Shown here one piece after another: positions 8,445 through 15,984 of a DNA stretch of 33,441 nt. Positions within the stretch are counted from its first letter, which is position 1; every line of letters begins with the position of its first letter. Location: NCBI GenBank assembly GCA_016705545.1, contig JADIYA010000023.1, forward strand, positions 1 to 33,441, written 5' to 3'. Both the position numbers and the translations under genes were made by a program. Under the pieces are notes generated by a model. It was not told the origin of the DNA. It saw nothing but the letters and a program-made list of their open reading frames with translations, and ran no database searches. This DNA is from Flavobacteriales bacterium (lineage in GTDB: Bacteria > Bacteroidota > Bacteroidia > Flavobacteriales_F > PHOS-HE28).

Positions 8445-9839
8445 ATGGATTACAGGATCGAGAAAGACACCATGGGCGAGGTGAAAGTGCCCGCCGACAA
8501 GTACTGGGGCGCGCAGACCGAGCGCAGCCGCAACAACTTCAAGATCGGTCCGCCGGGCAGCATGCCGCGCGAGATCGTGCATGCCTTCGCCTACCTGAAG
8601 AAGGCCGCGGCGCTCACCAACCTGGAGCTGGGCAAGTTGCCGAAGGAGAAGTGCGACCTCATCGGCCGCGTGTGCGACGAGATCATCGCTGGCAAGCTCG
8701 ATGACCAGTTCCCCTTGGTGATCTGGCAGACCGGCAGCGGCACGCAGAGCAACATGAACGTGAACGAGGTGATCGCCTACCGCGCGCATGTGCTCAACGG
8801 AGGCAGCCTCAGCGACGAGCAAAAGGTCCTCAACCCGAACGACGACGTCAACAAGAGCCAGAGCAGCAACGACACCTTCCCCACGGCCATGCACATCGCG
8901 GCCTACAAGCTCACGGTGGAGGTGACCATTCCTGGAGTGAAGAAGCTGCGCGACACGCTGGCCCGAAAGAGCAACGATTTCAAGAGCATCGTGAAGACCG
9001 GCCGCACGCACTTCATGGACGCCACGCCGCTCACCTTGGGACAGGAGTTCAGCGGTTATGCGCAACAGCTCGACAATGGCCTGCGCGCCATTGACAACGC
9101 ACTGCACATGGTGGGCGAGCTGGCCTTGGGCGGCACTGCCGTGGGCACGGGCCTGAATGCGCCCAAGGGCTACTCGGCGAAGGTGGCTGAGCAGATCGGC
9201 AAGCTCACGGGCCTGCCGTTCGTGACCGCGCCCAACAAGTTCGAAGCGCTCGCCGCGCACGATGCCATGGTGGAATTGAGCGGTGCAATGAAGCGTCTCG
9301 CTGTCTCCCTGATGAAGATCGGCAATGACATTCGCATCCTCAGCAGCGGCCCGCGCAGCGGCATCGGGGAGCTCATCATCCCCGACAACGAGCCTGGCTC
9401 GTCCATCATGCCCGGCAAGGTGAATCCCACGCAGCCAGAAGCGCTGACGATGGTCTGCGCGCAGGTCATCGGGAACGATGTAGCCGTGAGCATCGGCGGC
9501 ATGCAGGGCCATTTCGAGCTCAACGTCTTCAAGCCCTTGATCGCCGCCAACGTGCTGCAGAGCGCCCGCCTGCTCGGCGATGCCTGCGTCTCCTTCAACG
9601 ACAAGTGCGCCATCGGCATCGAGCCGAATCATGCCGTGATCAAGCGCCACTTGGAGAACTCGCTCATGCTGGTCACGAGCCTCAACCCGCACATCGGCTA
9701 CTACAAGGCCGCCGAGATCGCGAAGAAGGCGCACAAGGAAGGCACTACGTTGAAGGAAGCAGCCATCGCACTTGGCCACGTCACCGCCGAGGACTTCGAC
9801 AAGTGGGTGGATCCAAGCAAGATGTGCAGCGAGGGGTGA
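8445..9839 (+). CDS. fumC: Class II fumarate hydratase
   Basis: FumC interconverts fumarate and malate in the TCA cycle without an iron-sulfur cluster. The 464-residue protein from ATG 8445 (MDYRIEKDTMGEVKVPADKY) has the fumarase/aspartase superfamily features. These are the WQTGSGTQSNMNVNEV substrate loop, the NKSQSSNDTFPTAMH region, the KTGRTHFMDATPLTLGQE stretch and the GSSIMPGKVNP signature loop with the catalytic Ser. An in-frame GTG at 8415 would add ten atypical residues. Its stop codon shares one base with the start of the next gene (TGATG), suggesting cotranslation with the secreted protein that follows. Confidence 0.95.
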   Translation: MDYRIEKDTMGEVKVPADKYWGAQTERSRNNFKIGPPGSMPREIVHAFAYLKKAAALTNLELGKLPKEKCDLIGRVCDEIIAGKLDDQFPLVIWQTGSGTQSNMNVNEVIAYRAHVLNGGSLSDEQKVLNPNDDVNKSQSSNDTFPTAMHIAAYKLTVEVTIPGVKKLRDTLARKSNDFKSIVKTGRTHFMDATPLTLGQEFSGYAQQLDNGLRAIDNALHMVGELALGGTAVGTGLNAPKGYSAKVAEQIGKLTGLPFVTAPNKFEALAAHDAMVELSGAMKRLAVSLMKIGNDIRILSSGPRSGIGELIIPDNEPGSSIMPGKVNPTQPEALTMVCAQVIGNDVAVSIGGMQGHFELNVFKPLIAANVLQSARLLGDACVSFNDKCAIGIEPNHAVIKRHLENSLMLVTSLNPHIGYYKAAEIAKKAHKEGTTLKEAAIALGHVTAEDFDKWVDPSKMCSEG

Positions 9840-10516
9840 TGCGGTCTTCCTTGCTAAGCGCTCTGTGCTTGTTGATCAGTGCCGCCTCCGCTCAAGTCAT
9901 CGCCACCGGCGCCCTCAAGCGCACCATGTGGGATGGCCAGCGGAGCGGTCTGATCGCCATGGATTCATTGAGCGAGCCCGGCTTCTATGGCATGGGACCA
10001 CTGGAGCACATGCGCGGCGAGATCACGTTGGTGGATGGTCGCAGCCACGTCGCACGGGTCATGGGTGATAGCCTGATCGTGCAAGTTGATCCGACGGCCA
10101 AGGCACCTTTCTTCGTGCACGGACGCGCAGCAGGCTGGGAGGAGATCCCGCTTCCACCCAGGGTGGAAAGTGCGCAGCAGTTGGATGCGTACCTCGCGGT
10201 CATGAGTGCGAACGAGCCCTTCTTCTTCCGGTTGATCGGGCGCTTCGAGGAGGTGGACATACACGTGTGGGACCTGCCTACGGACTCGACCTTCACCGGT
10301 CCTATGGAAGGCGCGCGCTACAAGCGGCATTTCAGCATGAAGGGAATGGAAGGAGAGATCATCGGGGTTTTCTCCCGGCATCACCGCACGGTGTTCACGC
10401 ACCACGATTCATTCATCCACCTGCACTTCCTGAGCAGCGATGGCCGGGTCATGGGCCATGTGGATGCATTGAAGTTCGAGGCAGGGGAGTTGGTGCTCGT
10501 TATCGCTAAGCCCTGA
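9839..10516 (+). CDS. Exported acetolactate decarboxylase-like protein
   Basis: The 225-residue product begins with a cleavable signal peptide (MRSSLLSALCLLISAASAQ). The body fits the alpha-acetolactate decarboxylase family, which makes acetoin from acetolactate. GPLEHMRGEITLVDG (residues 53-67) matches the conserved segment carrying a Glu. HLHFLSSDGRVMGHVD (194-209) supplies the three zinc-ligand His residues, H194, H196 and H207, in the family spacing. Family members in Bacillus are often exported. The gene is coupled to fumC by a TGATG overlap, an unexpected pairing because no acetolactate synthase or acetoin gene is nearby. It could have another substrate; the fold assignment is firmer than the reaction. 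Confidence 0.72.
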   Translation: MRSSLLSALCLLISAASAQVIATGALKRTMWDGQRSGLIAMDSLSEPGFYGMGPLEHMRGEITLVDGRSHVARVMGDSLIVQVDPTAKAPFFVHGRAAGWEEIPLPPRVESAQQLDAYLAVMSANEPFFFRLIGRFEEVDIHVWDLPTDSTFTGPMEGARYKRHFSMKGMEGEIIGVFSRHHRTVFTHHDSFIHLHFLSSDGRVMGHVDALKFEAGELVLVIAKP

Positions 10517-10532
10517 TGACGGGACGCGGAGA

Positions 10533-10556
10533 GGCCCGGAGCATACGCCCCGGGCC
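10533..10556. terminator. GC-rich hairpin between convergent genes
   Basis: GGCCCGG (10533-10539) pairs with CCGGGCC (10550-10556) around a 10-base loop in the gap between the convergent decarboxylase-like and rhodanese genes. There is no T-tract on either strand, so termination is inferred mainly from position. Confidence 0.4.
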
Positions 10557-10582
10557 CCCCTCCTTGGGCAAGCCATGTGTGC

Positions 10583-10963
10583 CTACCTCACGATGGGCTT
10601 GCCATTGGCGGTCCATGCTTGAATGCCTCCTGCCAGGTCAGTCACGTCCTTGAATCCGGCCTTGAGCAGTGCTTCTCGCGCAGCGGCGCTCCTGCGGCCC
10701 GAGGCGCAGTACACGAGCACAGGAGTGTCTTTGTCGAGTGAGCCCATCTGGGATTCCAGTTCTCCGCTTGTCCAATCGAGGTTGCGGGCGCCATTCAAGT
10801 GCCCACTGGAGAATTCACTGGGTGTGCGGACATCAACGAGCTTGACTTGGGCAGTGATGGCCATTTCAAAGGCATCGGGTGGCACAGCGCCGGTGCGCGA
10901 TGTTGGTCCACAGGCGCTGAGCATGGCAATGCCCAAGGAGGTGACGAGGATGAGTGTCCGCAT
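10583..10963 (-). CDS. Rhodanese-domain lipoprotein
   Basis: This 126-residue protein has a lipoprotein signal (MRTLILVTSLGIAMLSAC, lipobox LSAC with Cys18) followed by a single rhodanese domain. The domain includes KLVDVRTPSEFSSGHLNGARN and the active loop YCASGRRS, with Cys86 as the persulfide-forming residue. It should sit in the periplasm on a membrane and transfer sulfane sulfur, or bind a sulfur compound. It is the last gene of the rhodanese, membrane protein, thioredoxin, rhodanese operon, 17 bases after the thioredoxin gene. The substrate is not shown by the sequence. Confidence 0.88.
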   Translation of the reverse strand: MRTLILVTSLGIAMLSACGPTSRTGAVPPDAFEMAITAQVKLVDVRTPSEFSSGHLNGARNLDWTSGELESQMGSLDKDTPVLVYCASGRRSAAAREALLKAGFKDVTDLAGGIQAWTANGKPIVR

Positions 10964-10980
10964 GGAGCGCTGAATAGGGC

Positions 10981-11295
10981 TTAGAAATGCGGCGTGATCA
11001 CCTGCTGCAATTGCTCGGCGCTCATCACGCCGCTACGGCGCCAAACGGGTTGTCCGTTCTTGAAGACGATGAGCGTCGGCACGCCCTGCACCTGGTAGGC
11101 TTGGGCGGCCGCTGGGTTGCGGTCCACATCAATCTTGATCACGGTGGCCTGCTCGCCAACGCGGCGCTTGAGGTCCTCGAGGATGGGGCCCATCACACGG
11201 CAGGGGCCGCACCATTCAGCGGAGAAGTCCACCAGCACTGGCTTGCTGCCGGCGATGAGGTCCTTGAAGGTCGTTGCTCTTTGCGTGTCGGTCAT
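10981..11295 (-). CDS. Thioredoxin
   Basis: A 104-residue thioredoxin with the WCGPC redox motif (Cys29 and Cys32) in LVDFSAEWCGPCRVMGPIL, the central KIDVDRNPAAAQAYQVQGVPT segment with the cis-Pro, and LIVFKNGQPVWRRSGV. No signal peptide is present, so it is cytoplasmic. Its start overlaps the end of the small membrane protein gene by 4 bases. Within a rhodanese operon it is a plausible reductant for protein persulfides, with release of sulfide. The name trxA is not assigned because a housekeeping copy may lie elsewhere. Confidence 0.93.
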   Translation of the reverse strand: MTDTQRATTFKDLIAGSKPVLVDFSAEWCGPCRVMGPILEDLKRRVGEQATVIKIDVDRNPAAAQAYQVQGVPTLIVFKNGQPVWRRSGVMSAEQLQQVITPHF

Positions 11296-11522
11296 TTGAC
11301 TTCGTGGTAGGTGAGTTCGTTGTCGATGATCGGTTCCCGTGCAGGCTCTGGCGTGCAGCTGCCGGCGAAGCAGCAGCCGGTGTTGAGGATGGCCTGCATG
11401 CTGAAGAAGGCGCCCGCCCCGAAAGCGAAGGCCTCACCGCTGGCGATGCCTTGGCCCATGAAGGCCGAACCTACTCCAAGCCGCAACCACCGGGTCCAAT
11501 GCCATTGGCGCAGCGCAGTCAT
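11292..11522 (-). CDS. Small DUF2892-like inner membrane protein
   Basis: The 76-residue protein from ATG 11522 (MTALRQWHWTRWLRLGVGSA) has one or two hydrophobic helices (GVGSAFMGQGIASGEAFAFGAGAFFSMQAILN). A Cys-rich stretch TGCCFAGSC follows and the tail is acidic. It resembles the short YgaP/DUF2892-type membrane proteins that accompany rhodanese domains. ATG 11522 overlaps the preceding rhodanese stop by 4 bases (ATGA), which supports this start over one 27 bases upstream. The Cys cluster could bind sulfur or metal, but this is inference. Confidence 0.7.
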   Translation of the reverse strand: MTALRQWHWTRWLRLGVGSAFMGQGIASGEAFAFGAGAFFSMQAILNTGCCFAGSCTPEPAREPIIDNELTYHEVK

Positions 11523-11824
11523 GACAGCAGCGCTTGCACGTTCTGCCATGGACCGCCGTTGTACACCTCGAAGCCTGCGCTCTTCAGTGCATCGGCCGCC
11601 ATGCCACTGCGGGCGCCGCTGCGGCAGCAGGTGATCACGGGTTTCTCCTTGCTGAGCTTTCCCAGCTGCGATTGCAGCCGGTCGAGCGGGATGTTCACCG
11701 CGCCCTTGGGATGGCCGCTGCGGAATTCGTCAGGCGTTCGCACATCGATGATCTGCGCGCCTTCCTTGATCTTCTGGCTGAGGTCCACCTTGGGGCCTCC
11801 TAGGCCGAACAATGTCTTGAACAT
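11519..11824 (-). CDS. Single-domain rhodanese
   Basis: The 101-residue protein from ATG 11824 (MFKTLFGLGGPKVDLSQKI) contains IIDVRTPDEFRSGHPKGAVNIP and the active-site loop TCCRSGARSG, where Cys67 would carry the persulfide and Cys66 precedes it. No signal peptide is present, so it is cytoplasmic. It is the first gene of a four-gene operon with overlapping ATGA junctions. A Crp/Fnr-type palindrome and a -7 box lie directly upstream. Eight upstream in-frame residues (MCHQKHPP) would overlap the promoter and are excluded. Confidence 0.9.
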   Translation of the reverse strand: MFKTLFGLGGPKVDLSQKIKEGAQIIDVRTPDEFRSGHPKGAVNIPLDRLQSQLGKLSKEKPVITCCRSGARSGMAADALKSAGFEVYNGGPWQNVQALLS

Positions 11825-11845
11825 GGGAGGGTGTTTCTGATGGCA

Positions 11846-11853
11846 CAAAGGTC
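11846..11853 (-). promoter_or_regulatory. Candidate -7 box of the rhodanese operon
   Basis: GACCTTTG on the minus strand matches TAnnTTTG except at the first base and is followed by TGCC. It lies 33 bp (centre to centre) downstream of the Crp/Fnr-type palindrome and 22 bases before the rhodanese ATG. Confidence 0.5.
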
Positions 11854-11874
11854 CGGCAACACGAAGGCGAACAG

Positions 11875-11890
11875 TGTGACTTGCATCACA
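11875..11890. promoter_or_regulatory. Crp/Fnr-type operator, exact TGTGA-N6-TCACA
   Basis: TGTGACTTGCATCACA is a perfect copy of the Crp consensus palindrome. It lies in the short gap between the porin stop (11896) and the rhodanese operon. Its centre falls near -40 relative to the start predicted from the -7 box, the class II activator position. Two similar sites stand before the other sulfur operons. Confidence 0.7.
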
Positions 11891-11895
11891 GGCGT

Positions 11896-13323
11896 TCAGA
11901 AGACGTAGTTGATGATCAGGTCGGCGTGCAGCATGTCCACCTTATGGATCGACTGCCGCTCAGAGAGGCCTTTATCCAGCGGCAGTTTGGCTAGCACGAG
12001 CAACTGCGCAGCAAGGCCTTTCCATCCACCCTTGAATCGATACTGCGCGTTCACATCGAATTGCGTGTAGGCCGGCATCGCGTACTTGTTCAGCCGGGCG
12101 TCAGTGATCGCGGGCATGCGATAGGCGCCGCCATCCACCTGGATGCGCCAACCGTTGCTCCCTTTCCAGATCAGGTTCAACGTGGCTGCGTGCACATCAC
12201 CCGCACCTTCATTCCGCTCGCGTGGAAGGAAGGTGAAGAAGGGGTCACGGCCCCATTCGCGCGGCATCAGGTAACGGCCATGGGCAGTGATGCGCGTGTA
12301 GTTGAGCTGCCATCGGAATCGGCCGAGGACATGGCGCAATCTGCCACTGAAGGCCCATGACGATTCGCTGTGCGGCATGAAGAGGAGCGTGTCATTCGTG
12401 CGGCCGCGAACCTGTGCAGCATCCTGTTTGATCGCCAACCCGGAGATGCTCCACCCGTTCTCCCTGTCGCCGGCATCCGCCTGCACCAGTGCGCTGTTGA
12501 AGATGTTCTCCGTGTGGATGTTCCACGCGATGATCGACACGGATCGATGCACCTTCTGCTTGATGCCCGCCGCGAATATCCCGGCGCTCCCCAGGTGCTC
12601 ACCATGCTTGGCCCCCTCACCGTACACATTTCGTCCGACGGGGAAGACCGACATGCTCTCGTCCACCGTGTACCATTCGCTGGCGCCACGCGGGGCCACA
12701 CGGTAGAGCCATCCGCCCTGCAGCAACGTTCCGTGCTTCGTTCGGTGCTGTGCCCAAATGCCTTCGAATAGGCTGGGGTGCATGCGGCCATCCTGCGGAT
12801 TGAGGAAGGGCGTGTTCAGCTCTTGTTTTCCGAGCACGATCTGCGTGCGCTCATCGCGCGACGACCAGTCCAGCTGGAATTCGTGCAAGTAGGCCAGGTC
12901 ATTGGTGCGCCGCGGGTCATTCACGTCGTACAGGCCGATCTCATAGCGATTCGGCACTCCTGTCACCGGATCGCTCTCGGTCAGATCGCTCGTGCTCAGG
13001 TCGAAGGTGTAGCCGCCGCTCAGTTTGAAGCGCGCGCCGTTCCAGCGTAGCGAAGTGAATCCCAACGTTCCCCCGAAAGCGACGGCGTGATAGTCACTTG
13101 GCGCCCCATCGTTCACCGTCAGCATGTTGTACAGGCGGAATCGGCCATCGAGTTCGCCGCGCTTCATGATGTCGTACAGGTGGCTCGCGCCGCGGAGGCT
13201 GTCGTTGCTGGGGATGTCATGCTCGCTCTGTTGTGCCTGCGAAGCGATTGACAAACTGCCCAATAAGATGGGCAGTGCCCTGTACCAGCCGCTGCGCGAC
13301 CGGTGCAAACCCGGATGCGCCAT
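11896..13323 (-). CDS. Outer-membrane porin, OprD/alginate-export-like barrel
   Basis: This 475-residue protein has an N-terminal export signal (hydrophobic ALPILLGSLSIASQAQ) and then a long run of alternating amphipathic strands. Examples are GRFRLYNMLTVNDG, ARFKLSGGYTFDLSTSD, TQIVLGKQELNTPFL and RWQLNYTRITAHGRYL. It ends in DLIINYVF with the terminal Phe typical of outer-membrane barrels. The QELNTPFLNPQDGRMHPSLFEG segment is reminiscent of OprD-type porins. It starts 3 bases after the dsrE-like gene and shares its promoter, so it may pass sulfur anions or organic acids. The substrate is unknown. Confidence 0.72.
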   Translation of the reverse strand: MAHPGLHRSRSGWYRALPILLGSLSIASQAQQSEHDIPSNDSLRGASHLYDIMKRGELDGRFRLYNMLTVNDGAPSDYHAVAFGGTLGFTSLRWNGARFKLSGGYTFDLSTSDLTESDPVTGVPNRYEIGLYDVNDPRRTNDLAYLHEFQLDWSSRDERTQIVLGKQELNTPFLNPQDGRMHPSLFEGIWAQHRTKHGTLLQGGWLYRVAPRGASEWYTVDESMSVFPVGRNVYGEGAKHGEHLGSAGIFAAGIKQKVHRSVSIIAWNIHTENIFNSALVQADAGDRENGWSISGLAIKQDAAQVRGRTNDTLLFMPHSESSWAFSGRLRHVLGRFRWQLNYTRITAHGRYLMPREWGRDPFFTFLPRERNEGAGDVHAATLNLIWKGSNGWRIQVDGGAYRMPAITDARLNKYAMPAYTQFDVNAQYRFKGGWKGLAAQLLVLAKLPLDKGLSERQSIHKVDMLHADLIINYVF

Positions 13324-13326
13324 GGA

Positions 13327-13743
13327 TCAGAATCCCGCCTTGATGTAGCTCCAACCATCCTCCTGCCGCTCCACGATGTGGATGATGCCGGCTTTCACAT
13401 GGCCCGCTTCGGGAAGCACCTTGGCAGGGTCGAGGTTGCGCTCACGGATGGTGTTGTCGCAGGCGAGGAATACGATGCCTTGGCTGGCGAACTCCTTCAC
13501 TTTGCCCTGAACGATGCTGCGGTCGCTCATGAGCATGTCCATGCCGGGGCCGTGGCACACCACTTCAAGCTGAAGGGTGGGAGAGGCCTCCTTCATGTTC
13601 TTGAATTGCTTCATCAGGTTCTTATGCACGAGCGTATCGCCGCTGGTGAGCTGCATGACGATGCGGTGCTGGCGAACGCCACCCTGAGCGGACATCGACG
13701 CGGTTGCAAAGAGCAGCGGAATGAGCAGGAGTAGCTTCTTCAT
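13327..13743 (-). CDS. Exported DsrE-like protein
   Basis: The 138-residue product from ATG 13743 has a signal peptide (MKKLLLLIPLLFATASMSAQ). Its DsrE/DsrF-like fold shows VMQLTSGDTLVHKNLMKQF, LEVVCHGPGMDMLMSD (Cys63) and GIVFLACDNTIRERNLDP. Cys95 in the last segment sits at the conserved sulfur-accepting position of the family. DsrE-type proteins carry sulfur as a persulfide; the signal peptide places this one in the periplasm. It heads an operon with the porin and is preceded by its own Crp/Fnr-type site. Since SoxYZ is missing here, it is a candidate sulfur carrier for SoxB or TsdA chemistry, but this is inference. A longer upstream reading frame overlaps the promoter and is rejected. Confidence 0.82.
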   Translation of the reverse strand: MKKLLLLIPLLFATASMSAQGGVRQHRIVMQLTSGDTLVHKNLMKQFKNMKEASPTLQLEVVCHGPGMDMLMSDRSIVQGKVKEFASQGIVFLACDNTIRERNLDPAKVLPEAGHVKAGIIHIVERQEDGWSYIKAGF

Positions 13744-13749
13744 GGGCTG

Positions 13750-13757
13750 CAAAGGTG
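13750..13757 (-). promoter_or_regulatory. Candidate -7 box of the dsrE-porin operon
   Basis: CACCTTTG on the minus strand, followed by CAGCCC and then ATG 13743. It matches TAnnTTTG except at the first base. The distance to the start codon implies a leaderless or nearly leaderless mRNA. It is centred 34 bp downstream of the Crp/Fnr-type site. Confidence 0.5.
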
Positions 13758-13779
13758 TGGCATCGGGTGGCCGTGCTTC

Positions 13780-13795
13780 TGTGATATGGCTCACG
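13780..13795. promoter_or_regulatory. Crp/Fnr-type operator before the dsrE operon
   Basis: TGTGATATGGCTCACG differs from TGTGA-N6-TCACA only at the last base. It begins five bases beyond the stop codon of the diverged soxB tail copy (13800-13802) and is centred 34 bp upstream of the -7 box of the dsrE-like gene. Confidence 0.65.
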
Positions 13796-13805
13796 CAGCT
13801 CAGCA

Positions 13806-13855
13806 GAATTCGTAATCGTACCCTTCCAATTGGCTCAGCAAGGTTTGCGGCGCAT
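13806..13855 (-). repeat. Second, diverged copy of the soxB 3' end
   Basis: This 50-base stretch matches the end of soxB (14203-14252) at 43 of 50 positions, 397 bp away in the same orientation. Read on the minus strand it encodes APQTLLSQLEGYDYEFC and a stop, against APQTLLSQLEGYDYDFR in intact soxB. Most differences are silent third-position changes. A stop codon lies just upstream in frame, so it is only a tail remnant. Confidence 0.85.
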
Positions 13856-13867
13856 TTCAATGGCCGT

Positions 13868-14200
13868 TCACTTGGTGAAGACCGATTCCAATAGACCACC
13901 CGTTCCGGGATCTATGGTGCAAACGAAACCAGCGAAATTGTATGCTTTGAGTGGTGACTCATTGATGAATGAGACATAGGCTGTAGCAGGGCCGCTCAGC
14001 GGTAGTTCCGCTTTCCATTGGAGCTCCCCTGTCATCGAGTAGGCGATCAGGTTTTGGCAAGGACTCTCCATAGGATATGCCCGTCGGTCGTGGATCACGA
14101 TTACTTTCCCATCTACCAGAATTGCCTCAGCAGGTCTAATGGAGAAGGTGAGTTCACCGCCGCCCCAAGTCACAATGTTCCCATTGCACGCTAGTTTCAT
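13868..14200 (-). CDS. Unrecognised 110-residue protein inserted behind soxB
   Basis: The frame starts at ATG 14200 in a 4-base ATGA overlap with the soxB stop, so translation is probably coupled. The product has no signal peptide or membrane helix. It appears beta-rich, with repeated short strands such as AEAILVDGKVIVIHDRR, NLIAYSMTGELQWKAELP and KAYNFAGFVCTIDPGTG, reminiscent of one or two blades of a PQQ-like propeller. Base composition is visibly more AT-rich than in neighbouring genes. It is flanked by two diverged copies of the soxB 3' end, which suggests recent arrival. No function is assigned. Confidence 0.6.
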   Translation of the reverse strand: MKLACNGNIVTWGGGELTFSIRPAEAILVDGKVIVIHDRRAYPMESPCQNLIAYSMTGELQWKAELPLSGPATAYVSFINESPLKAYNFAGFVCTIDPGTGGLLESVFTK

Positions 14201-15984
14201 CTGAAATCGTAGTCGTACCCCTCCAACTGGCTCAGCAGCGTTTGCGGTGCATCAGTTGCCGTGATCCGCCCTTCGACTTTCGGAGCCACAGGCGAGAACT
14301 TGCTGAAGTACTCCCGCAGGATGTTGTGCATGGTGGCATTCGCGCGGCGCGGGTTCGAGACCTTCTCCAAACGACAAAGCGTATCGTCCGGATCGCCTTC
14401 GCGTTCGCAGGCCGCGATGAGGTAGATGCGCCCAGGGTCGATGGGCTTGTTGCCGACCTTGATCCAATTCACGCGCTTGCCCAGCTCGTTGTTCATGGTG
14501 AAGTTGGCCGTCATGCCTTTGAAGCGCACCACCCATCCGCCGAAGCGTTTGGCGGGATCTTTCGCGAAAACGTTGTGCAGCTCCTTCTCCAACCAATCCC
14601 ACAACTGCTGGCCGGTGGCCTCGCCGTACTTGGCCTCGCTATCCACGGGAATCATGCTCCACAGATTGTCATTGGTGATGGGCGTTGGCGTTTTCCCGTC
14701 GGCCACGATCGGCGGGCAGAAGCGAAAGCCGTTGCTGATGGCCACATCGGGCTTCAGTTTCCACATGATGGCGTCCGTGATCAAATTGTCCATCGGGTTC
14801 TCGATCACGTAGTAGCGCACCAGCGTGTTCTTCGTGCTGCCGACCACTTTGGTCAACTCCTCTTTGTAGGGCGCGCTAACTTCTTCCACTAGGGCGAGCA
14901 TGTTCTTGTCCGCCGGATATCGCTCGGGATCCACATCAAGTAGTTCGTAGTGGCTGTCCTTCACCTTGCCATCTTCCACCACCACATCCAAGCGTGCCAC
15001 GAATGAACCGAAGGCGCCCGGCTCCACCACCTTGCTGTACTTGGCTTCGATGGGGGTGCGCACGCGCTCGTGGGTGTCGGCGCCAAGAATCAGGTCCGCG
15101 CCTTCCACTTCGGGCTTGTTGGCCAGGTCTACTTGCTGCGCCAGGCCCATGTGGGTGACGAGGAAGACCATGGCGCACTGCTCGTAATCGCGCAGGATGC
15201 GGATGTACTTCGCCACGTTCAGCTCGGGCTTCGTGAACTGGATGCCGTAGCTGTACGCCGGTGATTGCCGCTTGGGCGTGAGCGGATCGTTGTAGCCGAT
15301 GAAGCCGATCTTGATGCCGGCGATCTGCTTCGTCCAGTAGGGCTGGAAGATCATCTCGCCCGCGAGGTCGGCATTCGGGTCCATCATATCGCCGCAGTAT
15401 TCGGCCAGCTTTTCGTGGTACATGTTGGCGCAGATTTTCGCGCCACGGTAACCGCCGAGGTCTTTCAGCATGTTCTCCTTGCCGTACACCACCTCCCAAT
15501 TGCCGGGCAGCAGCAGGTCATAGCCCACCGCGTTCATCAAGGGCACGATCGCGCGCCCCTCGCTCTTGGCCGCTACTCCACCACCTTGGAAGCAGTCGCC
15601 GCCGTCGATCACCAGCGTGTTCGCGGGATCCTCGTTGCGCAGCGCGTCGATCATGGTCTTCAGCACGCCATAGCCCCCGCGCTTCTTGTACACGGCCTGG
15701 CCGTTCTCCAGGAAGAACTCATCATGCGTATGCAGTTGCGCGTGGATGTCGCTGGTGAAGAGCAGGGTGAATTTCCCTGCCTTGCCCGTGCTAACGGATC
15801 GCGCGCTGAGCATTTCATCGCGATGCTGCGGATCAGCCAACGCGCCCATGGCGACGGTAGGTCCCAGCGTGAAGCCCGCGCCAAGTGCGCCGAGCGACTT
15901 CAAGGCCTGCCTTCGGGTGACGCCGTATTCCTTCGCATCGTGTGCGCCACAGGTGCAGCCGGGTGGGTGGTGGATATCGCTCAT
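14197..15984 (-). CDS. soxB: SoxB-like thiosulfohydrolase (Tat-exported)
   Basis: SoxB is a di-manganese hydrolase that frees sulfate from thiosulfate bound to a carrier Cys in the periplasm. The 595-residue protein has a Tat signal (TRRQALKSLGALGAGFTLG, residues 23-41) after an unusual CTCGAH leader. The metallophosphoesterase motifs follow: TSDIHAQ (Asp79, His81), DGGDCFQGGG (Asp130; SoxB usually has GGDTWQGS), LPGNWEVVYG (Asn162) and VTHMG (His278). Where SoxB usually reads GGHTH it has LGADTH, with Asp303 in place of the first His. The C-terminal 5'-nucleotidase domain is complete (GEATGQQLWDWLEKELHNVF). It overlaps the cytochrome gene by 4 bases. The normal partners SoxYZ and SoxAX are not in the window. 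It might instead be a related sulfur hydrolase. Confidence 0.82.
   Translation of the reverse strand: MSDIHHPPGCTCGAHDAKEYGVTRRQALKSLGALGAGFTLGPTVAMGALADPQHRDEMLSARSVSTGKAGKFTLLFTSDIHAQLHTHDEFFLENGQAVYKKRGGYGVLKTMIDALRNEDPANTLVIDGGDCFQGGGVAAKSEGRAIVPLMNAVGYDLLLPGNWEVVYGKENMLKDLGGYRGAKICANMYHEKLAEYCGDMMDPNADLAGEMIFQPYWTKQIAGIKIGFIGYNDPLTPKRQSPAYSYGIQFTKPELNVAKYIRILRDYEQCAMVFLVTHMGLAQQVDLANKPEVEGADLILGADTHERVRTPIEAKYSKVVEPGAFGSFVARLDVVVEDGKVKDSHYELLDVDPERYPADKNMLALVEEVSAPYKEELTKVVGSTKNTLVRYYVIENPMDNLITDAIMWKLKPDVAISNGFRFCPPIVADGKTPTPITNDNLWSMIPVDSEAKYGEATGQQLWDWLEKELHNVFAKDPAKRFGGWVVRFKGMTANFTMNNELGKRVNWIKVGNKPIDPGRIYLIAACEREGDPDDTLCRLEKVSNPRRANATMHNILREYFSKFSPVAPKVEGRITATDAPQTLLSQLEGYDYDFR
14203..14252 (-). 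repeat. soxB 3' end, direct-repeat partner of 13806-13855
   Basis: This is the functional end of soxB (APQTLLSQLEGYDYDFR). Together with 13806-13855 it flanks the small ORF 13868-14200, so the pair marks the borders of an insertion of about 400 bp. Confidence 0.85.

Noticed and set aside
13744..13899. Upstream extension of the dsrE-like reading frame
   Set aside because: It would run through the Crp/Fnr-type site, the -7 box and the duplicated soxB tail. ATG 13743 begins a proper signal peptide.
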